Shown here: in pieces, positions 12,730 to 24,034 of the stretch
Layout: each line of letters begins with the position of its first letter
How positions within the stretch are numbered: the stretch's first letter is position 1
Assembly (NCBI GenBank): GCA_023375785.1
Contig: SZWC01003622.1
Location: 108,199-172,198, forward strand
Reading direction: 5' to 3'
DNA from: Penium margaritaceum
Taxonomy: Eukaryota; Streptophyta; Zygnematophyceae; Desmidiales; Peniaceae
DNA: 64,000 bases
Notes under the pieces: model-generated
Told to the model about the DNA's origin: nothing
What the model saw: the letters and a program-made list of their open reading frames with translations, nothing else
Database searches by the model: none
Translations under genes and position numbers: made by a program

Positions 12730-14363
12730 TGCCAAGTGTGACGCTCTAGTGCCAAAGTGTGACGCTCTAGTGCCAAATTGTGACTCTCCTGTGCCAAAGT
12801 GTGACGCTCCAGTGCCAAAGTGTGATGCTCTAGTGCCAAAGTGTGACGCTCTAGTGCCAAAGTGTGAAGGTCTAGTGCCACAGTGTGACGCTCTAATGCC
12901 AAAGTGTGAAGCGCTAGTGCCAACGTGTGACGCTCTAGTATCTACGTGTGACGCTCTAGTGCCAAAGTGTTACGCTCTAGTGCCAAAGTGTGGCGCTCTA
13001 GGGCCAAAGCGTGACGCTCTATTGCCAAAGTGGACGCTCTAGTGCCTAAGTGTGAGGCTCTATTGCCAAAGTTCGAGATTATAGTGCCAAAGGTGATGCT
13101 GTAGTGCCAAAGTGTGACACTCTAGTGCCAACGTGTGATGCTGTAGTGCCAAAGTCTGACACTCCATTGCCAAATTTTGAAGCTCTTGTGCCAAAGTGTG
13201 ACAATACAGTGCCAAAGTGTGACTCTCTAGTGCCAAATTGTGAATCTCTAGTGCCAAAGTGTGACGCTCTAGTACCAATGTGTGACACTCTAGTGCCAAA
13301 GTGTGACGCTCTAGTTAAACAATGTGATACTATATTGCCAAATTGTGATGCTCTAGTGCCAAAGTGTGACGCTCTAGTACGAAAGTTTGAAACTCTAGTG
13401 CCAAAGTGTGACACTCTAGTGCCAAAGTGTGACGCTATGGTACCAAAGTATGACGCTCTAGTTCGAAAGTGTGACGCTCTAGTGCCAAAGTGTGACGCTC
13501 TAGTGCCAAGATGTGACGTTCTAGTACCAAAGTTCGAAACTCTAGTACCCAAGTGTGACGCTCTAGTGCCAACGTGTGACGCTCTAGTGCCAAAGTGTGA
13601 CTCTCCTGTGCCAAAGTGTGATGCTCTAGTGCCAAATTGTGAAGCACTGGTGCCAAAGTGTGACGCTCTAGTGCCAAGGTGTGAAGGTATAGTGCCACAG
13701 TGTGACGCTCTACTGCCAAAGTGTGAAGCGCTAGTGCAAACGTGTGATGCTCTAGTGTTAAAGTGTGAAGCACTGGTGCCAAAGTGTGACGCTCTAGTGC
13801 CAAAGTGTGAAGGTATAGTGCCACAGTGTGACGCTCTACTGCCAAAGTGTGAAGCGCTAGTGCAAACGTGTGACGCTCTAGTGCCAAAGTGTGACTCTCT
13901 AGTGGCAAAGTGTGACGCTATAGTGCCAAAGTATGATGCTCTAGTGCTAAAGTGTGACACTCTAGTGCCAAAGTGTGACGCTCTAGTGCCTAAGTGTGAG
14001 GCTCTACTACCAAGGTTCGAAACGCTAGTGCCAAAGTGGGATACTGTAGTGCCAAAGTGTGACGCTCTAGTGCCAACGTGTGACGCTGTAGTGCCAAAGT
14101 CTAAAAACTAGTGCCATAGTCTGAAGCTATAGTGCTAACGTGTGATGCTCTAGTGCCAAAGTGTGACACTCTAGTGCCAAAGTGTGACGCTCTAGTACCA
14201 AAGTTTGACACTCTAGTGCCAAAGTGTGACGCTATAGTTCCAAAGTGGGACACTCTATTGCCAAATTGTGACGCTCTCGTGCCAAAGTGTGACGCTCTAG
14301 TGCCAAAGTTCGAAACTCTAGTGCCAAATTGTGACACTCTAGTGCTAAAGTGTGACGCTATAG
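12730..14363 (-). repeat. Sat21 satellite array, reverse orientation (left of the copia insertion)
   Basis: A 21-bp satellite read on the minus strand. It was one array with 20148-24034 before the copia element inserted: removing the element and one copy of TATAG restores a regular monomer row. A 126-bp (six-monomer) block starting with GAAGGTATAGTGCC is present at 13682 and again at 13808, a recent local tandem duplication. Sat21 variants seen elsewhere (AGGAGAG, ACCTTC, GCGCTTC) occur here as their reverse complements. Confidence 0.96.
14359..14363. repeat. Target site duplication, left copy (TATAG)
   Basis: TATAG lies immediately outside the TGTTGG terminus at 14364 and matches the TATAG just outside the opposite terminus. 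Five base pairs is the usual duplication length for Ty1/copia integration. Confidence 0.93.
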
Positions 14364-15094
14364 TGTTGGCTCTAGTGGGTGTGGAGGCACCCTCAAGGAT
14401 GCCTAGCTCTCACTGGATCACGCTACCAAAGTTTGGGGCAGCCAAGGGACATCAACGGTGAAGAGTGTGGTGCACAAGGATCACGGTTGTGAGTGGGCAG
14501 AACACGTCGCATTCAGTAGAACTGAATCGAAAGACGTTTTTGTTAGTTAGCATAGTGAGATTACATCAGATTCGTATAGCCTGTGATCTTAGCTTTCCAA
14601 CGCATCCAAGCACGCCCAAATCGGAGCAGTAGAGCTCCTGCTACGGCCGTCGAAGGAACCCTTGGTGGAGCCGAGCCGCCCACCATGCCCACGAACGGGA
14701 GTGAAGGGAGGCGCTTCGACGGTGGCCTGTCGAAGCGCCCTTCCTGTCATCCCAACGTGGGGAGGGGCTTGCCTTGGTCCAGGGGACCATCCACATTCAT
14801 TCCTTCATGGCCCATGTGCCTTTGGAGCCCATTGGAGACGAACTAGGATCACTGGCGGTGGATTATCCCGCCACCTATGTCGGGTACCAGATTCCACATG
14901 CCCAACACCCGATTTTCGGGCTAGGCTAACTTTCTGAATACTCACTCAAATCGAGCGATTCAAAGCTCGATCCTCCACGGAAACATCCAAGAAATTTAAA
15001 TCTAAAGTTAGATCAGGCTTTCGACCACTCCTCAGTGGTCGAACCAGGGAGTACACTTAACGGCACTCATGGCAAGGGGCACACCATGTCAACA
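14364..15094 (-). repeat. Copia 3' LTR (element orientation)
   Basis: 731-bp terminal repeat beginning TGTTGG and ending GTCAACA on the given strand. It is the downstream LTR of the minus-strand element because the polypurine tract borders its inner edge at 15095. It aligns without gaps to 19417-20147. Confidence 0.96.
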
Positions 15095-15106
15095 ATCTCC
15101 CCCTTG
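15095..15106 (-). other. Copia polypurine tract
   Basis: On the minus strand a purine run (CAAGGGGGAGAT) directly abuts the LTR terminus TGTTGACATGG. This is the expected plus-strand primer position, and it confirms the element's orientation. Confidence 0.8.
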
Positions 15107-15147
15107 CACCGCAGCCTTGATGCCCTGTCCTTGGAACCTGTAGCATT

Positions 15148-15966
15148 TTAAACTTCAGAGCGTAGACCGAGCTCCATGCAGCTCGCGTTGTGCCTGTCCT
15201 TGGGCTGTGCCTTGGTCATGGCATCGGCGAGCATGCGCTTAGTGCCACAGTGCACAATAGCTGCATCTCCCTTTGCCACCAAGTCCCGCGCGTAGTGATG
15301 ACGGATCTCGATGTGCTTGGTCCTCCTGTGCAGCACCGGGTTCTAGGTCAGACTGATGGCACTCATGTTGTCAACGTTGAGCACCGTCGGCTTCCTTTGC
15401 GGCACGCTGATCTCCTTTAGCAGCCGCCGCAGCCACACCGCCTCCTTTGCGGCTTCCGCGAGCGCGATGTACTCCGCTTCGGTGCTGGACAGCGCCACGC
15501 AGTCCGCGAGCACGATGTACTCCTGCTTCCTGCTTGCCCATGAAATTGCTGCACCACCAAGCACAAACACGTACCCCGACGTTGATTTTCTGTCATCCAC
15601 ATCACCAGCCCAGTCGGCATCGGAGTAGCCGACCAACTCGAGGGAATCGTCACGCGCTCCCCCTCCAAATACGAGCCGCGACTGTTTTGTCACCTTGAGA
15701 TAGCGGAGGATCCGCTTCACCGCTTGCCAATGAACCGGCCTGGGGTCAGCCACGTAGCGGCTCACTTGGCCCTCCGCGAAGGCCAGGTTGGGCCACGTCG
15801 CCACCATGGCGTACATGATGCTCCCCACAGCTGACTGGTATGGCACACCTGCCATATCCTCCTTCTCCTCGTCCGTGCTCGGGCCCATGCTCGAGCTCAG
15901 CTCACACGTGGTGGTCATGGGTGTGCCGATGGGGTTGCACTCCTCCATGTTGTAGCGGCGGAGCAC
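15148..15966 (-). pseudogene. Copia polyprotein remnant: RNase H region
   Basis: Carries the copia-type RNase H signature. The segment YSDADWAGDVDDRKSTSGYV contains the DADWAGD core, followed by SWASRKQEY, then ALSSTEAEYIAL with the conserved STEAEY. Further downstream come VDNMSAISL and the family-typical TKHIEIRHHYARD stretch. The region ends shortly before the polypurine tract, as expected for the 3' end of pol. In an intact element this enzyme degrades the RNA strand of the RNA:DNA hybrid during reverse transcription in the virus-like particle. This copy is broken. Confidence 0.9.
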
Positions 15967-15969
15967 CTC

Positions 15970-16885
15970 TTACACGTACTTTGCCTGCCCCATCTCGAGC
16001 GTGCGTGCCTTGCGATCCCTCTTGATGGTGACGCCGAGGTAGTACTCGAGCTCACCCATGTCGGTCATTTTGAACCGACCGCCCAGCTCCCGTTTCAGGT
16101 TCACCAACTCCTCCATGTCCGATGACACGAGGATGAGATCATCGACGTAGAGTGCCACGATCTGGTGCAACCCCGGCTGCTTCCGCACGTACACGCTGTG
16201 ATCCGCCTCGCAGCGCTTGAAGCCAAGCTCGGCCATGAAGCCGTCCATTTTCAGGTACCACATGAGTGGCGCTTGCTTCAGTCTGTAGAGCGCCTTGCGA
16301 AGCCGGCACACCTTCCCTGGCGGCGCGTCCACCCCCTCCGGGACCTCCATGAGGACCTCCATGTCCAGGTCGCCGTTGAGAAACGCGGTTTTCACGTCCA
16401 TTTGGTGGACTTTGTAGTCGCGCGCCGCCGCCACCGAGAGGATGGAACGGATGGAGGCGAACTTCGCCACCGGTGCGAAGATTTCTTCGTAGTGTTTACC
16501 CTTTCGTTGGGCGTACCCCTTCGCGACCAGCTGCGCCTTGTACCGCTCCACTTTCCCCTCCTTGGTGAGCTTCTTCTTGAAGATCCACTTGGAGCCGATG
16601 ATTTTTGCGCCCTCCGGCCTATCAATGAGCTGCCAAGTACCGTTCTCTTCGTGGGAGGCGAGGTCAGATTTTTTGGCTCCCTCCCACTCAGCCCCATCCT
16701 TTTGCTGCAACGCCTCCTTGACGGTCTCGGGCTCCTCTTTCGCAAAGAATGCTCGAGCGAACCCAGTCCAGGTGCCCTGCGCGGCATCGTACCGTTTTGC
16801 CGTCCTCCTTGCGCGTCCACTTCTCCGGGGCTGCTGTTGTTGAAGCTGCTGCTGCTGCTGCCGCTGCTGCTGCTGCTGCTGCTGC

Positions 16886-16919
<34 letters not shown>

Positions 16920-17568
16920 CTCTTGCGGCGCTACTCACACCGCTGGCCTGCTCCCCATCTCTCGGGGACCGTGGAGATGCGGGCTCACTCCCCGCCTCCT
17001 CGTTCAGCTCCACGGCTGCCGGCGCTTCGGACTCATCGTCCGACTTGGCTGAATGCAAATCAGCCGCTCCCCCATCCCCCGGATGGTTGTCGCCGGTTGG
17101 AGCCGCTTGGACGTCACCCTCTTTTGCGTCTTCCAGCGTCTCCCCCTCGAGGAGTGGCAGCCACTCCCCTCGCTTGGAGAGACCCGTGTCCTTGTCCGTC
17201 CAACGACTGTCCTCGTCAAACGTGACGTCGTGACTCTTCACGATCTGCTGCCTCCGCGGGTCGAAGAGCCGGTACGCCTTGCTCCCGCTCTCGTACCCGA
17301 CGAAGATGCACCGGCGAGTCCGCGGGTCCAGTTTGCCCCGCCCCTCCCGTGCCTGCACAACAGCATGTGCAACACAACCAAACGTGCGGAGGTGTGCCAC
17401 AGTTGGATTCCTCCTGCTCCACACTTCTTGTGGCGTCTTCCACACCTTGGACTCCGCGTCTTCTAGCGGCTTCGTCGGCGTCAGGTTCATGATGTACGCC
17501 GCTGTCCGTGCCGCCTCGCCCCAGTACCGCCGCGCGAGGCCGGCATCACTCAACATGGACCGGACCAT
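15970..17568 (-). pseudogene. Copia polyprotein remnant: integrase C-terminal part and reverse transcriptase
   Basis: The N-terminal part (about residues 1-125) holds the copia integrase C-terminal region, with KTPQEVW, HLRTFGC and FVGYESGSKAYRLFDP. A low-complexity linker follows, including a glutamine tract at about residues 218-246. The reverse transcriptase follows: WIFKKK (about 328-333), KAQLVAKGYAQ (344-354), QMDVKTAFLNG (389-399), CRLRKALYRLKQAP (421-434) and the catalytic YVDD at 474-477 (16138-16149), ending with GELEYYLG. These are textbook Ty1/copia RT blocks. The product would copy element RNA into DNA. The upstream end borders the integrase core part. Confidence 0.94.
16831..16917 (-). 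repeat. CAG/CTG-type trinucleotide repeat (glutamine tract) inside the copia element
   Basis: On the plus strand this is a CTG run broken by a few CCG and other triplets. On the coding strand it gives a run of about 29 residues that is mostly glutamine, within the linker between integrase and RT. Such linkers tolerate length change. The tract is a possible slippage-prone microsatellite. Confidence 0.93.
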
Positions 17569-19348
17569 GTTGAGGATGGTGCGGTTCGCCCTCTCGGCAA
17601 CGCCGTTCTGCTGCGGAGAGTGGCGTAGTTTTCTGCCACGCGATCCCCTTGCTCTTCATCCATGCCGAGCAGCCCTCGTACTCGCCGCCGCTGTCGCTCC
17701 GGAACGCCTTCACCTTCAAGTCTGTTTGCGGCTCCACTGCCGCCACAAACTCCTGCATACAAGTCAGGACATCACTCTTCCTCTTGATGATGTAGAGGTA
17801 GAGCTTGCGGCTGTGGTCGTCGATGAAGGTGACAAAGTAGCGAGCGCCCCCGATGGAGCTCTCGAATGGTCCACACACGTCCGTGTGCACCACCTCCAAC
17901 TTCGTCGATGCACGCGTCCCTTTGCCGTCAAACGGCCACCGTGTCGCCTTGCCCACCATGCATGGCTCGCACACGGCATTCTTGGCTGCATCGAGGCCCT
18001 TGACCTCAAGGCCCCGCACCACTTCCTTTTTCGCCATGTCCCTCACAGTTGAGGGAGCGATGTGACATAGGCGGCGGTGCCACAGGTCCAGATTTCCTTC
18101 ATCCTTTGTCACGAGGTTGACGGCGTCAGTCCTTGCCGCATCGGCAAGGACCTTGGTGCGAAGAAGGTACAGGTCCTCCTCCCTCTTGCCACGCGCAATC
18201 ATCTCGCCGTCCCCCTCCTTCCGGATGATGGCCTCCTTCTTGTTGAAGAGTACCTCGAGCCCCTTGTCGGTAAGGCGGCTTACTGACAGCAGATTTGCCC
18301 CAAAGTTGGGCATGTAGAGCACGTCGTAAATGGTGCACGGAATGACTTTCCCGTTCACCACCGACTCAATGCCAACATTCCCTTCGCCCGCGGCCAACTC
18401 TGTTTTGCCGTTGGCCACTGTCATGCGCCGCTCGGTGGCGCCGTAGGTGACGAATGCCGCCTGGTTGCATTGTGTGTGGCGGCCTGATCCGGAGTCGATC
18501 ACCGTGACTTCCGGATCTGTCAAGTCGGTAGACTCCCTAGCCATCATGGCCTGGGTGTCCTTCTTCCCGCCCTTCCTGGGCTGGTCCGACTTCTTGTTGG
18601 GGCAATCGCGTGCGTAGTGGCCCTGTTTGCCACAATTGTAGCACTCCCCTTTGTTTTCACCTCTCTTGGTGCCCTGGTTAGGACCCTTCCCCTTCTTGCC
18701 TCCCCCTCCACCTTGAGGGCGGACGGCATAGGCGGAACTTGATGTTGCTCCACTCTCTCTCCCACCACGCCGCATCCATTCGTTGCGGACGTATTCAGCC
18801 ACCTTCGGGTACTTCAGCTCATCGGCGGACCAGCCGCCTACGACGGTGATCATGGGACTCCAACTGTCCGACAAGGCCAGAAGGAGGATCATGGCTTGCA
18901 GCTGAGGGTCAACCTTCCATCCGGTGGCTACGCACTCGGCAGTAAGGGACTCAATCTGCTGCAGGATCTCCATGATGTCGTCGCCTTCGTTCGCTCGGAG
19001 GTTGACGAGCCTCTTGAAGATGAAGAGTTGGTTAGCGAGGTTGGTGGACTGGTAGATGGTGCAGAGTTTCTTCCAGGCCTCCGCGGCCTCCGTGCATCCT
19101 TGAATTAGTGCGCACTGCGGCGGAGCTAGCGATAACACCAACAATGCAAGCGCCTTCTTGTTGCGCTTCTTGTACTTGTCCACTTCCTCCGGTGTCGCGG
19201 TATCCGGAGGCGCGGTCTCTTCACCGTTGACCAGCTCAAGCAGGCCCTTGTCATCGAGGTAGACCTCAAACTGCCACCTCCACAAGGGGAAGCCGTTTCC
19301 ATCAAACTTGGAGACGGCGCCGATGCTCTCTTGCTCGGTCGTTGCCAT
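17546..19348 (-). pseudogene. Copia polyprotein remnant: gag, protease and integrase core
   Basis: Starts MATTEQESIG with a copia gag domain: KFDGNGFPLWRWQFEVYLDD near residues 14-33, and the UBN2-like helical region to about 195. A CCHC zinc knuckle follows at C236, C239, H244 and C249. The aspartic protease active site is DSG at 285-287, followed by the family segment YMPNFGANLLSVSRL. Integrase follows, with the HHCC zinc site (H424, H429, C460, C463) and the core acidic residues D490 (HTDVCGPF) and D552 (SDSGGEY). Gag would form the particle, protease would process the polyprotein, and integrase would insert the cDNA. The start lies about 70 bp inside the 5' LTR. Confidence 0.94.
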
Positions 19349-19398
19349 GGCGCGCGGCGGTAGCGTGAAAGTTGAGGAGCTAGGGTCCTTCTAGGCAC

Positions 19399-19413
19399 GT
19401 GGGCCCATAACCC
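19399..19413 (-). other. Copia primer-binding site matching the initiator-Met tRNA anticodon stem-loop
   Basis: The plus strand reads GTGGGCCCATAACCC. As I recall the plant initiator-Met tRNA, this is identical to its anticodon stem-loop (CAT anticodon in the centre). The minus strand is therefore complementary to the inside of the tRNA. The site lies 3 nt from the LTR terminus. Priming from an internal tRNA cut (a half-tRNA) is known for Drosophila copia; its use here is inferred from the match and position. Confidence 0.85.
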
Positions 19414-19416
19414 TTT

Positions 19417-20147
19417 TGTTGGCTCTAGTGGGTGTGGAGGCACCCTCAAGGATGCCTAGCTCTCACTGGATCACGCTACCAAAGTTTGGGGCAGCCAAGG
19501 GACATCAATGGTGAAGAGTGTAGAGCACAAGGATCACGGATGTGAGTGGGCAGAACACGTCGCATTCAGTAGAACTGAATCGAAAGACGTTTTTGTTACT
19601 CAGCATAGTGAGATTACATCAGATTCTTATAGCCTGTGATCTTAGCTTTCCAACGCATCCAAGAACGCCCAAATCGGAGCAGTAGAGCCCCTGCTACGGC
19701 CGTCGAAGTAACCCTTGGTGGAGCCGAGCCTCCCACCATGCCCACGAACGGGAGTGAAGGGAGGCGCTTCGACGGTGGCCTGTCGAAGCGCCCTTCCTGT
19801 CATCCCAACGTGGGGAGGGGCTTGCCTTGGTCCAGGGGACCATCCAAATTCATTCCTTCATGGCCCATGTGCCTTTGGAGCCCATTGGAGACGAACTAGG
19901 ATCACTGGCGGTGGATTATCCCGCCACCTATGTCGGGTACCAGATTCCACACGCCCAACACCCGATTTTCGGGCTAGGCTAACTTTCTGAATACTCACTC
20001 AAATCGAGCGATTCAAAGCTCGATCCTGCATGGAAAAATCCAAGGAATCCAAATCTAAAGTCAGATCAGGTGTTCGACCACTCTTCAGTGGTCAAACCAG
20101 GGAGTACGATCAACGGCACTCATGGCAAGGGGCACACCATGTCAACA
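19417..20147 (-). repeat. Copia 5' LTR (element orientation)
   Basis: 731 bp, with the same TGTTGG...GTCAACA ends as the partner LTR and about 96.3% identical to it by direct comparison. The primer-binding site borders its inner edge, which marks it as the upstream LTR of this minus-strand element. Confidence 0.96.
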
Positions 20148-20152
20148 TATAG
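20148..20152. repeat. Target site duplication, right copy (TATAG)
   Basis: TATAG directly follows the CAACA terminus and continues into a normal Sat21 monomer (TATAGTGCCAAAG). This shows the element landed inside an existing satellite. Confidence 0.93.
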
Positions 20153-23100
20153 TGCCAAAGTGTGTCGCTCTAGTTCCAAACTGTGACGCTCTAGTATCGA
20201 AGTGTGACGCTCTAGTGCCAAACTGTGAAACTATAGTGCCAACTTTTGAAACTCTATTGCCCAAGTGTGACGCTCTAGTGCCAAAGTGTGACGTTATAGT
20301 GCCAAAGTGTGACTCTCCTGTGCCAACGTGTGACGCTCTAGTGCCAAATTGTGAAGCTCTAGTGCCAAAGTGTGACGCTATAGTGCCAAAGTATGAAGGT
20401 CTAGTGCCACAGTGTGACGATCTAGTGCCAAAGTGCGAAGCGCTAGTACCAAAGTGTGACGCTCTAGTGCCAAAGTGTGATGCTCAGAGCGAACGTGTGA
20501 TCCGTAAATACCAAAGTGTGACGCTCTAGTGCCAATGTGTGAGGTTCTAGTGCCAAAGCTCGAAACTCGTATGCCAAATTGTGATGCTCTTGTGCCAAAG
20601 TGTGACGCTCTAGTGCCAAAATGTGACAATGTAGTGCCAAAGTCTGACCCTCTAGTCCCAAAGTTTGGAGCTCCAGTGCCAAAGTGTGACGCTCTAGGGC
20701 CAAAGTGTGACACTCTCGTGCCAAAGTGTGACGCTCTAGTGCCAAAGTGTGAACCTCTAGTGCCAAAGTGTGATGCTCTAGTGCCAAAGTGTGATGCTCT
20801 AGTACCAAAGTGTGACGCTCTTGTGCCAAAGTGTGACGCTTTAGTCTAAAGTGTGACACTCTATTGCCAAAGTGTGAGGGTCTAGTGCCAAAGTGTGATG
20901 CTCTAGTACCAAAGTTCAAAACTCTAGTGCCAAAGTATGACCCTCTAGTGCCAATGTGTGACGCTTTAGTGCCAAAGTGTGACGCTATAGTTCCAAAGTG
21001 TGACGCTCTAGTGCCAACGTTTGGAGCTATAGGTCCAAAGTTTGACGATCTAGTGCCAAAGTGTGACGCCGTAGTGCCAAAGTGTGACGCTCTAGTGCCA
21101 AAGTGTGGAGCTCTAGTGCCAAATTGTGATGCTCTAGTGCCAAAGTGTGACGCTCTAGTGCCAAAGTGTGACGCTCTAGTGCCAAAATGTGACGCTCTAG
21201 TGCCAAAGTATGAAGCTCTAGTGCCAATGTTTGAAACTCTAGTGCCCAAGTGTGACGCTCTAGTGCCAAAGTGTGATGCTCTAGTGCCAAATGCGACTCT
21301 CCTGTGCCGAAGTGTGACGCTATAGTGCCGAAATGTGAAGATATAGTGCCAAAGTGTGACGCTATAGTGCCAAAGTGTGAAGGTCTAGTGCCATAGTGTG
21401 ACGCTCTAGTGCCAACGTGTGAAGCACTAGTGCCAAAGTGTGACGCTCTAGTGCCAAATTGTGACGCTCTAGTGCCAAAGTGTGATGCTCTATTGCCAAA
21501 GTGTCACGCTCTAGTGCCAACGTGTGATGTTGTAGTACCAAAGTGTGACGCTCTAGTGCCAAAGTGTGAGGCTGTTGTGCCAAAGTTCAAAACTCTAGTG
21601 CCAAATTGTGATTCTCTAGTGCCAAAGTGTGACCATCTAGTGCCAAAATGTGACGCTGTAGTGCCAAAGTCTGACGCTCCAGTCCCAAGGTTTGGAGCTC
21701 TAGTTCCAAAGTGTGACGCTCTAGTGCCAAAGTGTGACACTCTAGTGCCAAAGTGTGGCGCTTTAGTGCCAACGTGCGAATCTCTAGTGCCAAGTGTGAT
21801 GCTCTAGTGCCAAAGTGTGACGCTCTAGTACCCAAATGTAACGCTCTAGTGCCAAAGTGTGACGCTCTGGTTCCAAAGTGTGACACTATATTGCCAAAGT
21901 GTGACGCTCTAGTGCCAAAGTGTGATGCTCTTGTGCCATAGTTCAAAACTCTAGTGGCAAAGTATGACGCTCTAGTGCCAAAGTGTGACGCTCTTGTGCC
22001 AAAGTGTGACGCTCTAGTTCCAAAGTGTGACGCTCTAGTGCTAAAGTGTGACGCCGTAGTTCCAAAAGTGTGACGCTCTAGTGCCAAAGTGTGGAGCTCT
22101 AGTGTCAAAGTGTGATGCTCTAGTGCCAAAGTGTGACGCTCTAGTACCAAAGTGTGGCGTTCTAGTGCCAAAGTGTGACGCTCTAGTGCCAAAGTGTGAC
22201 GCTCTAGTGCCAAAGTTCGAAACTCTAGTGCCAACGTGTGGCAGTCTAGTGCCTTAGTGTGATGCTCTAGTGCCAAAGTATGATGCTCTAGTTCCAAAGT
22301 GTGACGCTCGAATGCCAAAGTGTGACGCTCTAGTGCCAAAGTGTGACGCTCTAGTGCCAAAGTTCAAAACTCTACTGCCCACATGTGACGCTCTAGTGCC
22401 AAAATGTGACGCTCTAGTGCCAAAAGTGTGACTCTCCTGCGCCAAAGTGTGACGCTCTAGTGGCAAAGTGTGAAGCTTTTGTGCCAAAGTGTGATTCTCT
22501 AGTGCCAAAGTGTGAACGTATAGTGCCTCAGTGTGACGCTATAGTGCCACAGTGTGAAGCACTAGTACCAATTGGTGACGCTCTAGTGTCAAAGCGTGAC
22601 GCTGTAGTGCCAAAGTGTTATGCAGTAGTGCCAAAGTGTGACGCTCTAGTGCCAACGTGTGACGCTCTAGTACCAAAGTGTGACGCTCTAGTGCCAAAGT
22701 GTGATGCTCTAGTCCCAAACTGTGACGCTCTAGTGCCAAAGTGTGACACTATACTGCCAACGTCTGACGCTCTAGTGCCAAAGTTTGTAGCTCTAATGCC
22801 AAACTGTGACAATCTAGTGCCAAACTGTGACACTATAGTGCCAAAGTGTGGCGCTCTAGTGACAAAGTGTGAATCTTGAGTGCCAAGGTGTGATGTTCTA
22901 GTGCCAGTGTGACGCTGTAGTACCGAAGTGTGACGCTCTAGTGCCAAGGTGTGACGCTCTAGTTCCAAAGTGTGTCCCTCTATTGCCAAGGGATGATGCT
23001 CTAGTGCCAAAGTGTGATGCTTTAGTGCCAAAGCTCAAAACTATAGTGCCAAAGTATGACACTCTAGTGCCAAATTGTGATGCTCTAGCACCAAAGTGTG

Positions 23101-24034
23101 ACGCTCTAGCTTCAAAGTGTGATGCTCTAGTGTCAATGTGTGAAGCTCTAGTGCCAAAGTGTGATGCTCTAGTTTTAAAGTGTGAAACTCTAGAGCCAAA
23201 GTTTGTTGCTCTAGTGCCAAAGTGTGAAGCTATAGTGCCAAAGTGTGACACTCAAGTGCAAAAGTGTGACGCTCTAGTACCAATGTTTTTAGCTCTGGAT
23301 CCAAATTTTGATTCTCTGGTGCCAAAGTGTGAAGCTCTAGTGCCAAAGTGTGATGTTCTAGTGCCAACGTGTCACGCTCTAGTACCAAAGTGTGACGCTA
23401 TAGTGCCAAAGTGTGATGCTGTAGTTCCAAAATGTGATACTCTATTGCCAAAGTGTGAAGCTCTAGTGCCAAAGTGTGACGCTCTAGTGCCAAAGTGTGA
23501 CGCTCTAGTGCCAAAGTGTGACGTTATAGTTCCAAAGTGTGACGCTCTAGTGCCAAAATGTGAAGCTCTAGTGCCAAAGGGGGACGTCCTAGTTTCAAAG
23601 TGTAAAGCTCTAGTGCCAAAGTGTGACGCTCTAGTACCAAAGTGTGATGCTCTAGTGCCAAAGTGTGACGCTCTAGTTCCAAAGTGTGACACTCTATTGC
23701 CAAAATGTGACGCTCTACTGTGAAAGTGTGATGCTCTAGTGCCAAAATTCAAAACTCTAGCGCCAAAGTATGACGCTTTAGTGTCGAAGTGTGACGCTCT
23801 AGTGCCAAAGTGTGACGCTATAGTTCCAAAGTGTGACGCTATAGTGCCAAAGTTTGGAGGTCTATTTCCAACGTGTGACACTCTAGTGCCAAAGTGTGAT
23901 ACCGTAGTGACAAAGTGTGACGCTCTAGTACCAAATTGTGGAGCTATAGTGTCAATGTGTGATGCTCTAGTGCCAAAGTGTGACGCTCTAGTGCCAAAGT
24001 GTGATGTGCTAGTGCCAATTGTGACGCTCTATTG
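20148..24034 (-). repeat. Sat21 satellite array, reverse orientation (right of the copia insertion)
   Basis: Continuation of the reverse-orientation 21-bp array, about 185 monomers. It carries the same ordered variant series as the other blocks (for example GAAGGTCTAGTGCCAC near 20395 and 21370). Several monomers are off by one base. No gene or insertion is visible. It passes into Sat20B at about 24034 (CTCTATTGCATGCGCC). Confidence 0.97.

Larger units (their letters stand above)
14364..20147 (-). mobile_element. Ty1/copia LTR retrotransposon, nearly full-length fossil copy in Sat21
   Basis: A 5784-bp element coding on the minus strand. It has two 731-bp LTRs (TGTTG...CAACA ends), a primer-binding site, gag with zinc knuckle, protease, integrase, reverse transcriptase, RNase H and a polypurine tract. 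The order protease-integrase-RT-RNase H is diagnostic of Ty1/copia. By hand count the LTRs differ at about 27 of 731 positions (about 96.3% identity). With a plant-like substitution rate that is of the order of one to two million years. The coding region is interrupted in about three places, so this copy looks inactive. The initiator-tRNA anticodon-type primer site recalls Drosophila copia and the algal Osser lineage. The lineage assignment is inference. Confidence 0.96.

Noticed and set aside
12940-14111. Open frames of several hundred codons in the satellites (for example 13104-14111 plus, 56297-57367 minus, 61162-62538 plus) encoding VPKCDAL, HFGTRAS or HTLALER heptads
   Set aside because: Frames open on both strands at the same place, with no start context, no unique domain and changes falling equally in all codon positions. 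They follow from a 21-bp stop-free monomer.
1-14363. CRISPR-like array of short repeats
   Set aside because: Monomers are directly adjacent with no spacers, no cas genes are present, and the context is eukaryotic.
16165-17052. Plus-strand frame opposite the copia reverse transcriptase
   Set aside because: Antisense shadow of the pol region; a leucine run mirrors the CAG-type repeat.
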